NCBI GenBank assembly: GCA_030544185.1
Contig: JAUNRO010000028.1
Span: forward strand, 3,612-15,471
Source of the DNA: Propionibacteriaceae bacterium
GTDB lineage: Bacteria > Actinomycetota > Actinomycetes > Propionibacteriales > Propionibacteriaceae
Direction: 5' to 3'
DNA: 11,860 bases
The notes below the pieces were generated by a model that saw only the letters and a list, made by a program, of their open reading frames with translations, had not been told where the DNA came from and searched no databases. Below are positions 1 through 6,350 of this stretch, in pieces. The position numbers were made by a program, and so were the translations under genes. Position 1 is the first letter of the stretch, and the number at the start of each line of letters is the position of its first letter.

Positions 1-319
1 CGTGTCGGGGCATCCGGACATCTTCCCGCTCAACTTCGTCATCACCGACGGCGACATCGTGTTCCGCACCGAGCGCGGCAGCAAGCTGCTCGAGCTCACG
101 ATCAACGAGCAGGTCGCCTTTGAGGCCGACGATTGGGAGGAGAACCTCGGCGGCTGGAGCGTCGTCTGCCGGGGCGTCGCCCAGCAGCTCGAGAGTTCGG
201 CAGAGCTGGAAGCCGCCGAACAACTGCCGCTGCAGCCGTGGGTCGAGACCGTGAAAACGGTGTTCGTCCGGATCAAGGTCGAGCAGATCACCGGCCGCGC
301 GTTCCGCTTCGGCTCCTAG
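1..319 (+). CDS. Pyridoxamine 5'-phosphate oxidase-like flavin-binding protein, 5'-truncated
   Basis: This is the C-terminal part of a small split-barrel flavin-binding protein of the pyridoxamine 5'-phosphate oxidase-like superfamily (Pyridox_ox_2 type). About 105 codons are visible and the reading frame is open to the window edge. The GTG at position 2 is probably internal, because family members usually carry a further 30-40 residues with a conserved 'leucine-x-x-x-x-x-G-R-L' opening strand. Visible family features are the stretch GHPDIFPLNFV, the strand VFRTERGSKL, the segment VAFEADDW and a final F-V-R-I strand. The substrate is unknown; such proteins bind FMN, F420 or haem. The family call is fairly secure from overall pattern, while cofactor and reaction are not. 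It ends with TAG just before a 156-bp gap and may be monocistronic. Confidence 0.75.
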   Translation, partial: VSGHPDIFPLNFVITDGDIVFRTERGSKLLELTINEQVAFEADDWEENLGGWSVVCRGVAQQLESSAELEAAEQLPLQPWVETVKTVFVRIKVEQITGRAFRFGS

Positions 320-475
320 ATCCCGGGATTGCGCGGAATAATCCGCCGACTCCTGGTAAGTCGTCAGCTCTCGGCACCACCTCGTTCGCACCGGCGCCAC
401 CTGCCCCTCACCGAGCGCTCCTAGCCTGCGGCCAGCGCCATCCGGCGCGATCACCCTCATCGCCAGGGAGCTGTC
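320..475 (+). promoter_or_regulatory. Upstream region of the secreted phosphatase gene
   Basis: This gap holds no gene. A TAGCCT box at 422-427 fits an actinobacterial TAnnnT -10 element, with no clear -35. Just upstream, 384-416 can be read as three 11-bp units beginning GTTCGCA, CGCCACC and CCTCACC, loosely like the PhoP-box direct repeat (GTTCACC-N4). The ribosome binding site AGGGAG at 465-470 sits 5 nt before the ATG at 476 and supports that start. A small hairpin (GCGGA 333-337 with TCCGC 342-346) follows the previous gene and could aid termination weakly. The -10 and PhoP-box readings are inference. Confidence 0.4.
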
Positions 476-3274
476 ATGCGCAAACGCTGGAGTGTCCTCA
501 GGGCCCTCGCGGCTGTGCTGCTCGGCATCGGCCTCGTCCTGGGCACGTTCGCCCAGGCTCGCGCCGCCACGCAGTACTCATCCATCGTCCTCAACGTCGG
601 AGCCACCGAATCCGAGCGGAATCTGGTCTGGTACGCCGATTCCGCCGGTGACCAGGTCGTCGAGCTCGCGGTCAAGGGCCAGGCGGCCACCACGACCCGG
701 ACCGTCGCGCCGGTCACGAGCGGCCCGGCGGCCGTCGCCGGTCACACCTATCACCAGGCCACCCTTGACAACCTCGCACCGCAGACCACGTACGCCTATC
801 GCGTGGGATCCGCCACCGACGGCTGGTCGAGCACCTATGAGTTCACCACCGGCGGCACGGCCGGGTTCGATTTCTTGATGTACGGCGACCCGCAGATGGG
901 TTCCGGGGGTGGCATCCCCACTGACGCTGCGGCCTGGGCCAACACCCTCGAGACTTCACTGACGCGGGTCCCGGGCGCCGACTTCCTGATGACCACGGGC
1001 GATCAGGTGAACACGGCGGGCTCGGAGACCGAGTACGCCGAGTTCCTGGCGTCGGACCGGCTGCGGAGCTATCCGCTGGCGACCAACATCGGCAACCACG
1101 ACAACGGCTCGGTGGCCTATGGCCAGCACTTCTTCATGCCGAACACCAGCACGACCGCCGGCACCGCGGGCACCCCGATCCGACCGGGCCTCGGAAACTA
1201 CTGGCGGCTCTACAACGGTGTACTGTTCCTGAGCTTCAACACCAACAACCGCGATGACGCGGCGCACTTCGCGTGGGCCCAGCAGGTCATCGCCGAGCAC
1301 GGCGCCAGCGCGACGTGGCGGGTGGCGAGCCTGCACCACGGCGTCTATTCGACCGCCAGCCATGCCGATGACCGCGACATCATCGAGCGCCGCGCGACGT
1401 GGCCGGTGGAGCTGTCGAAGCTCAACGTCGATGTCGTCATCGGCGGCCATGACCATGTCTATTCACGGTCCCACCTGATCAACCAGGGCCATGCGGTCGG
1501 CGACGTCAGCGCACCGGCCACTTTGGCGAAGTTCCCCGGTGAGTCGCTGTGGCTCACGCTGAACTCGGGCTCCGGCTCGAAGTACTACGCCGAGATGGCG
1601 ATCGACTTCCCCTTCAACGCCGTCAGCAAGCAGGCGCGGGTGCCGAGCTATACCCACGCTGAGGTCACCGCCGACGCGTTCCGGCTGGTCACCTATGAGC
1701 TGGACGGCGCCGTCACCGACGACGTCACCCTCACCAAGGCACCCGCCGGCGCCACCCCGAACCCCGTGCCGGCCGAGCCGCCCGTGGTCGACTTCTGGGG
1801 CGACGGCTCCATCCTGACCGGGCTCGGCGACAAGCCGATCGCGAACGTCACCGATCCCTCGACCGGTCTCACGACCGTCGAGGCCCGCATCCTGCGGCCG
1901 AACGACGACGTCGAGGAATACGTCCTGACCAAGCGGATGTATCTCGACAGCTCCGACCTCGAGCTCGCCGAGGAGCGTCCGACGTCGACCACCGACAAGG
2001 AGTCCCAGCTCATCGGCCTGCGCTTCGATGCCGTCGCCATCCCGGCCGGCGCGCGGATCCAGTCGGCGCATCTGCAGTTCACCGTCGACGAGCCGAACAA
2101 GTCCGTCGGCGCGGCCGACCTGACGATCGCGGTCGAGAACACCGACCACGCAGCGCCCTATCTGTCGGCCGACGGCAACGTATCGGGGCGGACCTATCTC
2201 GGCCAGACCGTGAGCTGGCTGCCAGCCGAGTGGCCCACCGCCCAGGTGGCCGGCCCCGACCAGCGCACCCCCGACCTGACGACGCTCGTCCAGTCGGTCG
2301 TGGATCGTCCGGACTGGTTCCGCGGCAACGCCATGGCGTTCACCATCACGGGCTCGGGCGCGCGCACCGCTGAGGCGTACGAGGGCGGGCTGGGCGCCGA
2401 GGCGCCGAAGCTGCTCGTCACCTATTCCATGGGCGAGCGCACGGAGCTGGAGGCCAGGATCACCCAGGCGGACGATGACGTGGAGCAGTACCTCGTCAGC
2501 GGCTTGATGGATCATGGCTCGTCCGACCTGGAGATCACCCAGGAGAGGGAGGACCAGCTGATCGGCTTGCGCTACCCGAACCTGCAGATCCCGGCCGGTG
2601 CCGAGATAACGCAGGCATTCGTGCAGTTCACCACCGACGAGCCCGGCAAGTCCGCGGACCCGTTCGCTGTGAAGGTGTACGCCGAAGCCGCCGACAACTC
2701 CGCACCGTTCGGCACCGAGGCGTACACCCTGAGCCAGCGCACCAAGACCGCCACCGGCGTCGAGTGGGGCGCGGGGGTGCCGCTGTGGACGCTGGAGCAG
2801 GAGCAGCGCCACGCACAGCGGACCACCGATATCCGCGCAGCCATCCAGGAGGTCGTCGATCGTCCGGGCTGGCAGGCCGGCAACGCGCTGAGCCTGCTCA
2901 TTGAGGGCAACGGCAACCGGACAGCCGAGTCCTTCGAGGGTGGCGGCGCCGCCGAGGCGCCGGCCTTGGTCATCGTCTATGCGATGAAGGCCGAGGAGCC
3001 GCAGCCGGTGGACCTGCCGATCAGCAATCTCGACAAGCACGAGTTCACGATCGACACCACGGGCCTGCCCGCGGGTGCCAAGGTCACGCTGACCGTCGTG
3101 GACAAGAACCACAAGACCAAGAGGATCCTCAGGGTCCCCGCCGGACGCAGCAGCGTCGTGCGGGTGACCAACTGGGTGACGGTCGAAGCAGTTGCCACGG
3201 TCGATGACGAGGTCGTCGGCACGGGCAGCGCCACGAGCCCGCATCGCGAGCTCAAGAAGAGCTCGAAGCGCTGA
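476..3274 (+). CDS. Secreted PAP-like metallophosphatase with duplicated accessory module
   Basis: A 932-aa exported protein. Residues 1-30 are a Sec signal peptide: basic MRKRW, a hydrophobic core, and the ARA site at 28-30 before A31. Residues 31-127 resemble the Fn3-like N-terminal domain of purple acid phosphatases. Residues 131-415 form a calcineurin-like metallophosphoesterase with all five metal motifs: D138-P-Q, G175-D176-Q, G206-N-H-D209, H287-H288 and G324-H-D-H327. The Tyr that follows GDxx in true purple enzymes is replaced by N179. Residues about 466-652 and 656-837 are two homologous ~185-aa beta-rich modules (DDVE-Y near the start, IPAGA, Q-F-T-DEP, VVDRP-W, GN-L, AP-L). They may mediate binding or adhesion. 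A third beta domain (about 845-915) and a basic tail, HRELKKSSKR, close the protein. There is no LPXTG motif and no C-terminal membrane helix, so it is probably released or ionically wall-bound. The fold is secure; the substrate, likely a phosphoester, is unknown. Confidence 0.85.
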   Translation: MRKRWSVLRALAAVLLGIGLVLGTFAQARAATQYSSIVLNVGATESERNLVWYADSAGDQVVELAVKGQAATTTRTVAPVTSGPAAVAGHTYHQATLDNLAPQTTYAYRVGSATDGWSSTYEFTTGGTAGFDFLMYGDPQMGSGGGIPTDAAAWANTLETSLTRVPGADFLMTTGDQVNTAGSETEYAEFLASDRLRSYPLATNIGNHDNGSVAYGQHFFMPNTSTTAGTAGTPIRPGLGNYWRLYNGVLFLSFNTNNRDDAAHFAWAQQVIAEHGASATWRVASLHHGVYSTASHADDRDIIERRATWPVELSKLNVDVVIGGHDHVYSRSHLINQGHAVGDVSAPATLAKFPGESLWLTLNSGSGSKYYAEMAIDFPFNAVSKQARVPSYTHAEVTADAFRLVTYELDGAVTDDVTLTKAPAGATPNPVPAEPPVVDFWGDGSILTGLGDKPIANVTDPSTGLTTVEARILRPNDDVEEYVLTKRMYLDSSDLELAEERPTSTTDKESQLIGLRFDAVAIPAGARIQSAHLQFTVDEPNKSVGAADLTIAVENTDHAAPYLSADGNVSGRTYLGQTVSWLPAEWPTAQVAGPDQRTPDLTTLVQSVVDRPDWFRGNAMAFTITGSGARTAEAYEGGLGAEAPKLLVTYSMGERTELEARITQADDDVEQYLVSGLMDHGSSDLEITQEREDQLIGLRYPNLQIPAGAEITQAFVQFTTDEPGKSADPFAVKVYAEAADNSAPFGTEAYTLSQRTKTATGVEWGAGVPLWTLEQEQRHAQRTTDIRAAIQEVVDRPGWQAGNALSLLIEGNGNRTAESFEGGGAAEAPALVIVYAMKAEEPQPVDLPISNLDKHEFTIDTTGLPAGAKVTLTVVDKNHKTKRILRVPAGRSSVVRVTNWVTVEAVATVDDEVVGTGSATSPHRELKKSSKR

Positions 3275-3290
3275 TTCAGCGGGATCGCCC

Positions 3291-3321
3291 GGTGGGGTCG
3301 GCCGTCAGGGCCGGCCCCACC
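3291..3321 (+). terminator. GC-rich hairpin between convergent genes
   Basis: Left arm GGTGGGGTCGGCC (3291-3303) pairs with GGCCGGCCCCACC (3309-3321) around the loop GTCAG. This is a 13-bp stem with one T·G position. It starts 17 nt after the phosphatase stop and lies 13 nt from the end of recG on the other strand, so it may stop transcription from both sides. On the plus strand it is followed by a short pyrimidine run (CTCTT at 3326-3330) and not by a clean T tract. Confidence 0.75.
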
Positions 3322-3333
3322 CGGCCTCTTCGG

Positions 3334-5604
3334 TCAGCCCCGCTCGAGCCACTCCCCTTGGTCCTCCAGCTGCCGCACGGCATCGGCGACCCCGGGGTGG
3401 CGCAGCTCGGGATCGTGGTCGGCCCAGTCCTCGGCGATCTCGCGCGTCTGCCGGATCAGCTCCACGTGGTCCAGCACGCGCAGCAGCTTGAGCCCTGAGC
3501 GTACGCCGGCCTGAGCGGCCCCCAAGACATCGCCCTCGCGCCGCTGGGCGAGGTCGGCCTCGGCCAGCTCGAAGCCGTCGCGGGTGGCGGCGACCGCGGC
3601 CAGACGCTGGGCGGCGGGACTGTCCGCGGGAGTCTTGCTGAGCAACAGGCACAACCCGGGATGGGCGCCGCGGCCGATGCGCCCGCGCAGCTGGTGGAGC
3701 TGGGAGATCCCAAACCGGTCGGCATCGCAGATCACCATCATCGAGGCGTTCGGCACGTCGACGCCCACCTCGATCACCGTGGTGGAGACCAGGACGTCCA
3801 GCTCGCCGGCGGCGAACGCGCGCATCAGCGCGTCCTTCTCCTCGGCGGGGAGCTGGCCGTGCAGCGTGGCGACGCTCAGGTCGCTGAGCGGGCCCGCGGT
3901 CAGCTCGGCGAAGAGATCGGTGACGTTTCGGGGCTCGATCGCTGCGCTGTCCTCATCGAGTGGCTGGGCGCTCTCCGCCGACTTGTCGGTGGCGGTGATC
4001 TGGGGACAGACGATGAAGGCCTGGCGCCCGGCGCGGACCTCCTCGATCACCCGCGCCCAGGCCCGCTCGACCCAGGCCGGATTGCGGCGCTCGTCCACGA
4101 CCGTCGTGGCGACGTCGCTGCGGCCGGCCGGGATCTCGCGCAGCGTGGAAACCTCGAGATCGCCGAAGACGGTCATCGCGACCGTGCGCGGGATCGGGGT
4201 GGCGGTCATGACGAGCACGTGGGGCTTGGCCGCGGCCTTCTCGTTGAGCGCAGCCCGCTGTTCGACGCCGAAGCGATGCTGCTCATCGACCACCACCAGG
4301 CCGAGGTCGGCGAACGAGACGTTCTCGGAGAACAGCGCGTGCGTCCCCACCACGATCCCCGCCTCGCCCGAGGCGATCTGGAGCAGGGCCTGGCGTTTGG
4401 CTGCCTGGGGCTGGGAGCCGGTGAGCAGGGCGACCGCGGTGGAGTGCCCGCTGGCGAACAGGCCGGCCCCGTTCGCGAGCTCGCCGAGCTGGCGGACGAT
4501 CGTGCGGTGGTGCTGCTGGGCGAGGACCTCGGTCGGGGCGAGCAGCACGGCCTGGCCCCCTGAGTCGACGACCGCGAGCATGGCCCGCAGAGCCACCAGC
4601 GTCTTGCCGGAGCCGACCTCGCCCTGCAGCAGCCGCTGCATGGGGTGGCCGCGGGCGAGGTCAGCGAAGATCTCCTCGCTCACCGCCCGCTGGCCCGCCG
4701 TCAGCTCGAACGGCAGGGCGGCGTCGAAACGCGCGAGGAGCCCGTCGGCGGCCGCGCGCCGGGGGGTTGCGGGCTGGGCGAGCGCAAGCCGGCGCCGATA
4801 GGCCATGGTCGCGAGCACGCCGAACGCCTCGTCGAACAGCAGTCGCTGCCTGCCGAGCCAGGCCTCGAGCCGGGTGCCGGGCCGGTGCACCCAGTTGAGC
4901 GCGGTGGTGAGATCGGGGAGCTTGGTGCCGGGCGGGGGTTCGTGGGCGGTCGCGAAATCGCCGCGGGCCAGGGCGACCGGGTCGATCGCGTCGAGCACGC
5001 GGTCGGGCAGCGGGTCGGGGAGCTCGCCCAGGTGGTCGAGGACCAGGCGGATCGTGCTGGCCACCGTCCAAGTCCGCAGCTTCGCGGTGGCGGGATAGAT
5101 GCCGATCAGCCCGGAGCTGCTGGCGAGCAGGGCCATCTCGACGTTCTTCTTGGCCCCGCCGGTGATCCGGCCGTCGCGGTCGAGGGTGACGAAGTCGGGA
5201 TGGGTGAGCTGCAGTTCGTTGCGGAACTCACCGACCTTGCCCTGGAACAGGCCCCGCTGGCCCGGACGCAGGCTGGCCTCGAGCATGCCCGGGAACCAGC
5301 GGTGAGCCTTCGGCGGGATGAAGAACGTCATCGCGAGGCTGGCCGTGCCGTCGGAGACGACCACGCTGACGCGGTTCTGGTGTTTGGCGAACCGGACCAC
5401 GTCGGCGATGAACGCCGCGTCCTCGCCGACTCGCAGATCCTTGAGGTGGGAGTCCTCCGCGCCGTGGAGATAGCGCCGCGGCACCAGCCGGGCCGCATCG
5501 CCCACCGTGCGCACGCGCAGCGGCTCGAACAGCTTGGCCGTCCTGCCGCCGACCACGCTCTCCAGCCGCGCCCCCTGCGCGCGGAACGCCTCCGTCTGCC
5601 ACAT
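3334..5604 (-). CDS. recG: ATP-dependent DNA helicase RecG
   Basis: RecG is a superfamily 2 double-strand DNA translocase that remodels stalled replication forks and branch-migrates Holliday junctions. From the chosen start the protein has 756 aa. The N-terminal wedge/OB-fold region runs to about residue 280 and includes the conserved VVGGRTAK opening. Helicase motifs follow: GEVGSGKT at 328-335, APTEVLAQQH near 356-365, DEQHRFG at 440-446, TATPIPRT at 467-474, STTVIEVGVDVPNA near 607-620 and QLRGRIGRG at 638-646. The frame is open upstream to an ATG at 5634, but the ATG at 5604 has AAGGTGG (5616-5610) 5 nt before it and a TAAGGT box 7 nt before it, and the 10 extra residues are not family-like. 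The gene is full length with intact catalytic motifs. The usual dihydroxyacetone-kinase-like gene between rpmB and recG in many Gram-positives is missing. Confidence 0.96.
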   Translation of the reverse strand: MWQTEAFRAQGARLESVVGGRTAKLFEPLRVRTVGDAARLVPRRYLHGAEDSHLKDLRVGEDAAFIADVVRFAKHQNRVSVVVSDGTASLAMTFFIPPKAHRWFPGMLEASLRPGQRGLFQGKVGEFRNELQLTHPDFVTLDRDGRITGGAKKNVEMALLASSSGLIGIYPATAKLRTWTVASTIRLVLDHLGELPDPLPDRVLDAIDPVALARGDFATAHEPPPGTKLPDLTTALNWVHRPGTRLEAWLGRQRLLFDEAFGVLATMAYRRRLALAQPATPRRAAADGLLARFDAALPFELTAGQRAVSEEIFADLARGHPMQRLLQGEVGSGKTLVALRAMLAVVDSGGQAVLLAPTEVLAQQHHRTIVRQLGELANGAGLFASGHSTAVALLTGSQPQAAKRQALLQIASGEAGIVVGTHALFSENVSFADLGLVVVDEQHRFGVEQRAALNEKAAAKPHVLVMTATPIPRTVAMTVFGDLEVSTLREIPAGRSDVATTVVDERRNPAWVERAWARVIEEVRAGRQAFIVCPQITATDKSAESAQPLDEDSAAIEPRNVTDLFAELTAGPLSDLSVATLHGQLPAEEKDALMRAFAAGELDVLVSTTVIEVGVDVPNASMMVICDADRFGISQLHQLRGRIGRGAHPGLCLLLSKTPADSPAAQRLAAVAATRDGFELAEADLAQRREGDVLGAAQAGVRSGLKLLRVLDHVELIRQTREIAEDWADHDPELRHPGVADAVRQLEDQGEWLERG

Positions 5605-5611
5605 GTTCGCC

Positions 5612-5617
5612 ACCTTA
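5612..5617 (-). promoter_or_regulatory. Candidate -10 box of recG (leaderless spacing)
   Basis: TAAGGT on the minus strand fits TAnnnT and ends 7 nt before the ATG at 5604, the distance expected if transcription starts on the start codon. The same bases also form part of an AAGGTGG ribosome binding site, so they may be either signal. No convincing -35 box is visible. Confidence 0.4.
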
Positions 5618-5632
5618 GTCAGCACCACTGAC

Positions 5633-5668
5633 ATCGCGTGGGCGGCGAAGATCGCGTGGGCGGCGGAA
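5633..5668. repeat. Two-copy 18-bp tandem repeat upstream of recG
   Basis: ATCGCGTGGGCGGCG occurs at 5633-5647 and again at 5651-5665, with period 18. The copy nearer recG includes the upstream in-frame ATG at 5634. A second short tandem, ACCACCCAG twice, lies near 5679-5696. These look like slippage products in untranslated DNA and argue against 5634 being the native recG start. Confidence 0.7.
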
Positions 5669-5709
5669 AGGCCCGGACCACCCAGACCACCCAGAGGCCG
5701 ACATGGATG

Positions 5710-5738
5710 AAGCCCGCTCCCTGGACAGGGGCGGGCTT
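5710..5738 (-). terminator. Terminator hairpin of rpmB
   Basis: AAGCCCGCTCC (5710-5720) and GGGGCGGGCTT (5728-5738) form an 11-bp stem with one wobble position and a 7-nt loop. The hairpin begins 19 nt after the rpmB stop on the minus strand and precedes recG. A long U tract is lacking, as is common in actinobacteria. Position and stem quality make an rpmB terminator the best reading. Confidence 0.75.
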
Positions 5739-5757
5739 CTTCAGCGACACGGCTGGG

Positions 5758-5946
5758 TCAGCGGGTGGCGACCTTGCCGGCCTTCAGGCACGAGGTGCAG
5801 ACGTTGACGCGCTTCGCGCTGCCGCCCACCACAGCCTTGATGCGCTGGATGTTCGGGTTCCAGCGACGCTTGGTCTTCTTCTTCGACCAGGGCTTGTTGT
5901 TGCCAAAGCCCGGGCCCTTGGCACACACATCACATACGGCAGCCAC
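5758..5946 (-). CDS. rpmB: 50S ribosomal protein L28, zinc-binding (C+) form
   Basis: L28 is a small basic protein of the large ribosomal subunit. The 62-aa product shows the family opening A-x-C-D-V-C, the basic stretch KPWSKKKTKRRWNPNIQ, and a second cysteine pair. Cysteines C5/C8 and C50/C53 make two CxxC knuckles, so this is the zinc-containing paralogue, normally used under zinc-replete conditions. Many actinobacteria have a cysteine-free, Zur-controlled copy elsewhere. The start is GTG at 5946, with GAGGAG at 5958-5953 and a 6-nt spacer. A good promoter lies about 75 bp upstream and a hairpin terminator just downstream, so the gene is probably a single transcription unit. Confidence 0.97.
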   Translation of the reverse strand: MAAVCDVCAKGPGFGNNKPWSKKKTKRRWNPNIQRIKAVVGGSAKRVNVCTSCLKAGKVATR

Positions 5947-6019
5947 TGGAGTCTCCTCAGGAAAGAATTCAGGTCAATGCATCGACAGCGGTCCGCGACC
6001 GCGAACCGGCAACCTGGCG

Positions 6020-6048
6020 ATTCTAACGAGTCGTGATTACCCGGGCAA
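6020..6048 (-). promoter_or_regulatory. Promoter of rpmB
   Basis: On the minus strand TTGCCC (6048-6043) and TAGAAT (6025-6020) are separated by exactly 17 bp, a good match to the primary sigma factor pattern. Transcription would start near 6013, giving a leader of about 67 nt before the GTG at 5946. A perfect TTGACA lies further upstream (6085-6080), but the hexamer 17 bp beyond it (TCGATA) is a poor -10. Confidence 0.65.
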
Positions 6049-6098
6049 ATCCGCGGTATCGAGAGTTCCAGAGAGTGCCTGTCAATGGCCATCGTGGT

Positions 6099-6147
6099 GA
6101 TGCCCTATGCACTTGACCCGCTCAGCGGATCAAATGCCTAGGGCATC
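6099..6147 (-). repeat. Long imperfect palindrome, 23-bp stem
   Basis: Arms 6099-6121 and 6125-6147 pair around a 3-nt loop (positions i and j sum to 6246). Three positions are not Watson-Crick. Read as minus-strand RNA, two of these are G·U pairs and only one is a true mismatch, so the fold is better in a minus-strand transcript. It lies about 200 nt beyond the rnj stop and upstream of the rpmB promoter. No U tract follows. It could be a U-less terminator, an RNA processing or stability element, or a REP-like repeat. Confidence 0.7.
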
Positions 6148-6178
6148 GTGCCCGGGTCCCGGGGAACTCGCCCATCGG

Positions 6179-6263
6179 CGCAGAATCCACGTCCAGTGCG
6201 CTCGCGAGCAGCGCTGACAAGGGCAAACGCTGCTGGGTGGGGTGCTGGGACGTGGATTCTGCG
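6179..6263. repeat. Perfect 16-bp inverted repeat enclosing an inner hairpin
   Basis: CGCAGAATCCACGTCC (6179-6194) is matched exactly by its reverse complement at 6248-6263. The 53-bp interior holds a second perfect pair, AGCAGCG (6207-6213) with CGCTGCT (6228-6234), around a 14-nt loop. The outer stem can extend inward with one bulge. The 85-bp element lies 88 bp past the rnj stop. Its size and perfect ends fit a REP/BIME or small MITE-like unit, or an rnj 3'-end structure. No target-site duplication or second copy is visible in the window. Confidence 0.75.
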
Positions 6264-6350
6264 TGGGGATACCGCCCAAGGTGAGCGCTCAGCTGCACGA
6301 AACCGCGTGATCCAGACGCCGCGCCCCTCTCCGGCGCACTCCGCGAAACT

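Larger units (their letters stand above)
5947..6350. other. 404-bp intergenic region between rnj and rpmB
   Basis: This region holds no convincing gene. From right to left it contains 87 bp of featureless rnj downstream DNA with a 10-bp palindrome TGAGCGCTCA (6282-6291), the 85-bp nested inverted repeat (6179-6263), the 49-bp hairpin (6099-6147), the rpmB promoter (6020-6048) and the rpmB leader. No tRNA-like cloverleaf with a T-arm was recognised. Small open frames across it have no ribosome binding site. Confidence 0.7.

Noticed and set aside
1463..3244. 593-codon open frame on the minus strand opposite the phosphatase
   Set aside because: Shadow frame; the plus-strand protein has signal peptide, metal motifs and repeats, while this one has none.
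4645..5631. 328-codon plus-strand frame opposite recG
   Set aside because: Antisense to the conserved RecG N-terminal and helicase regions, with no recognisable domain.
5947..6350. tRNA, riboswitch or other known RNA in the rnj-rpmB gap
   Set aside because: No cloverleaf with GTTCRANNC T-arm and no recognised riboswitch core; only simple hairpins were found.
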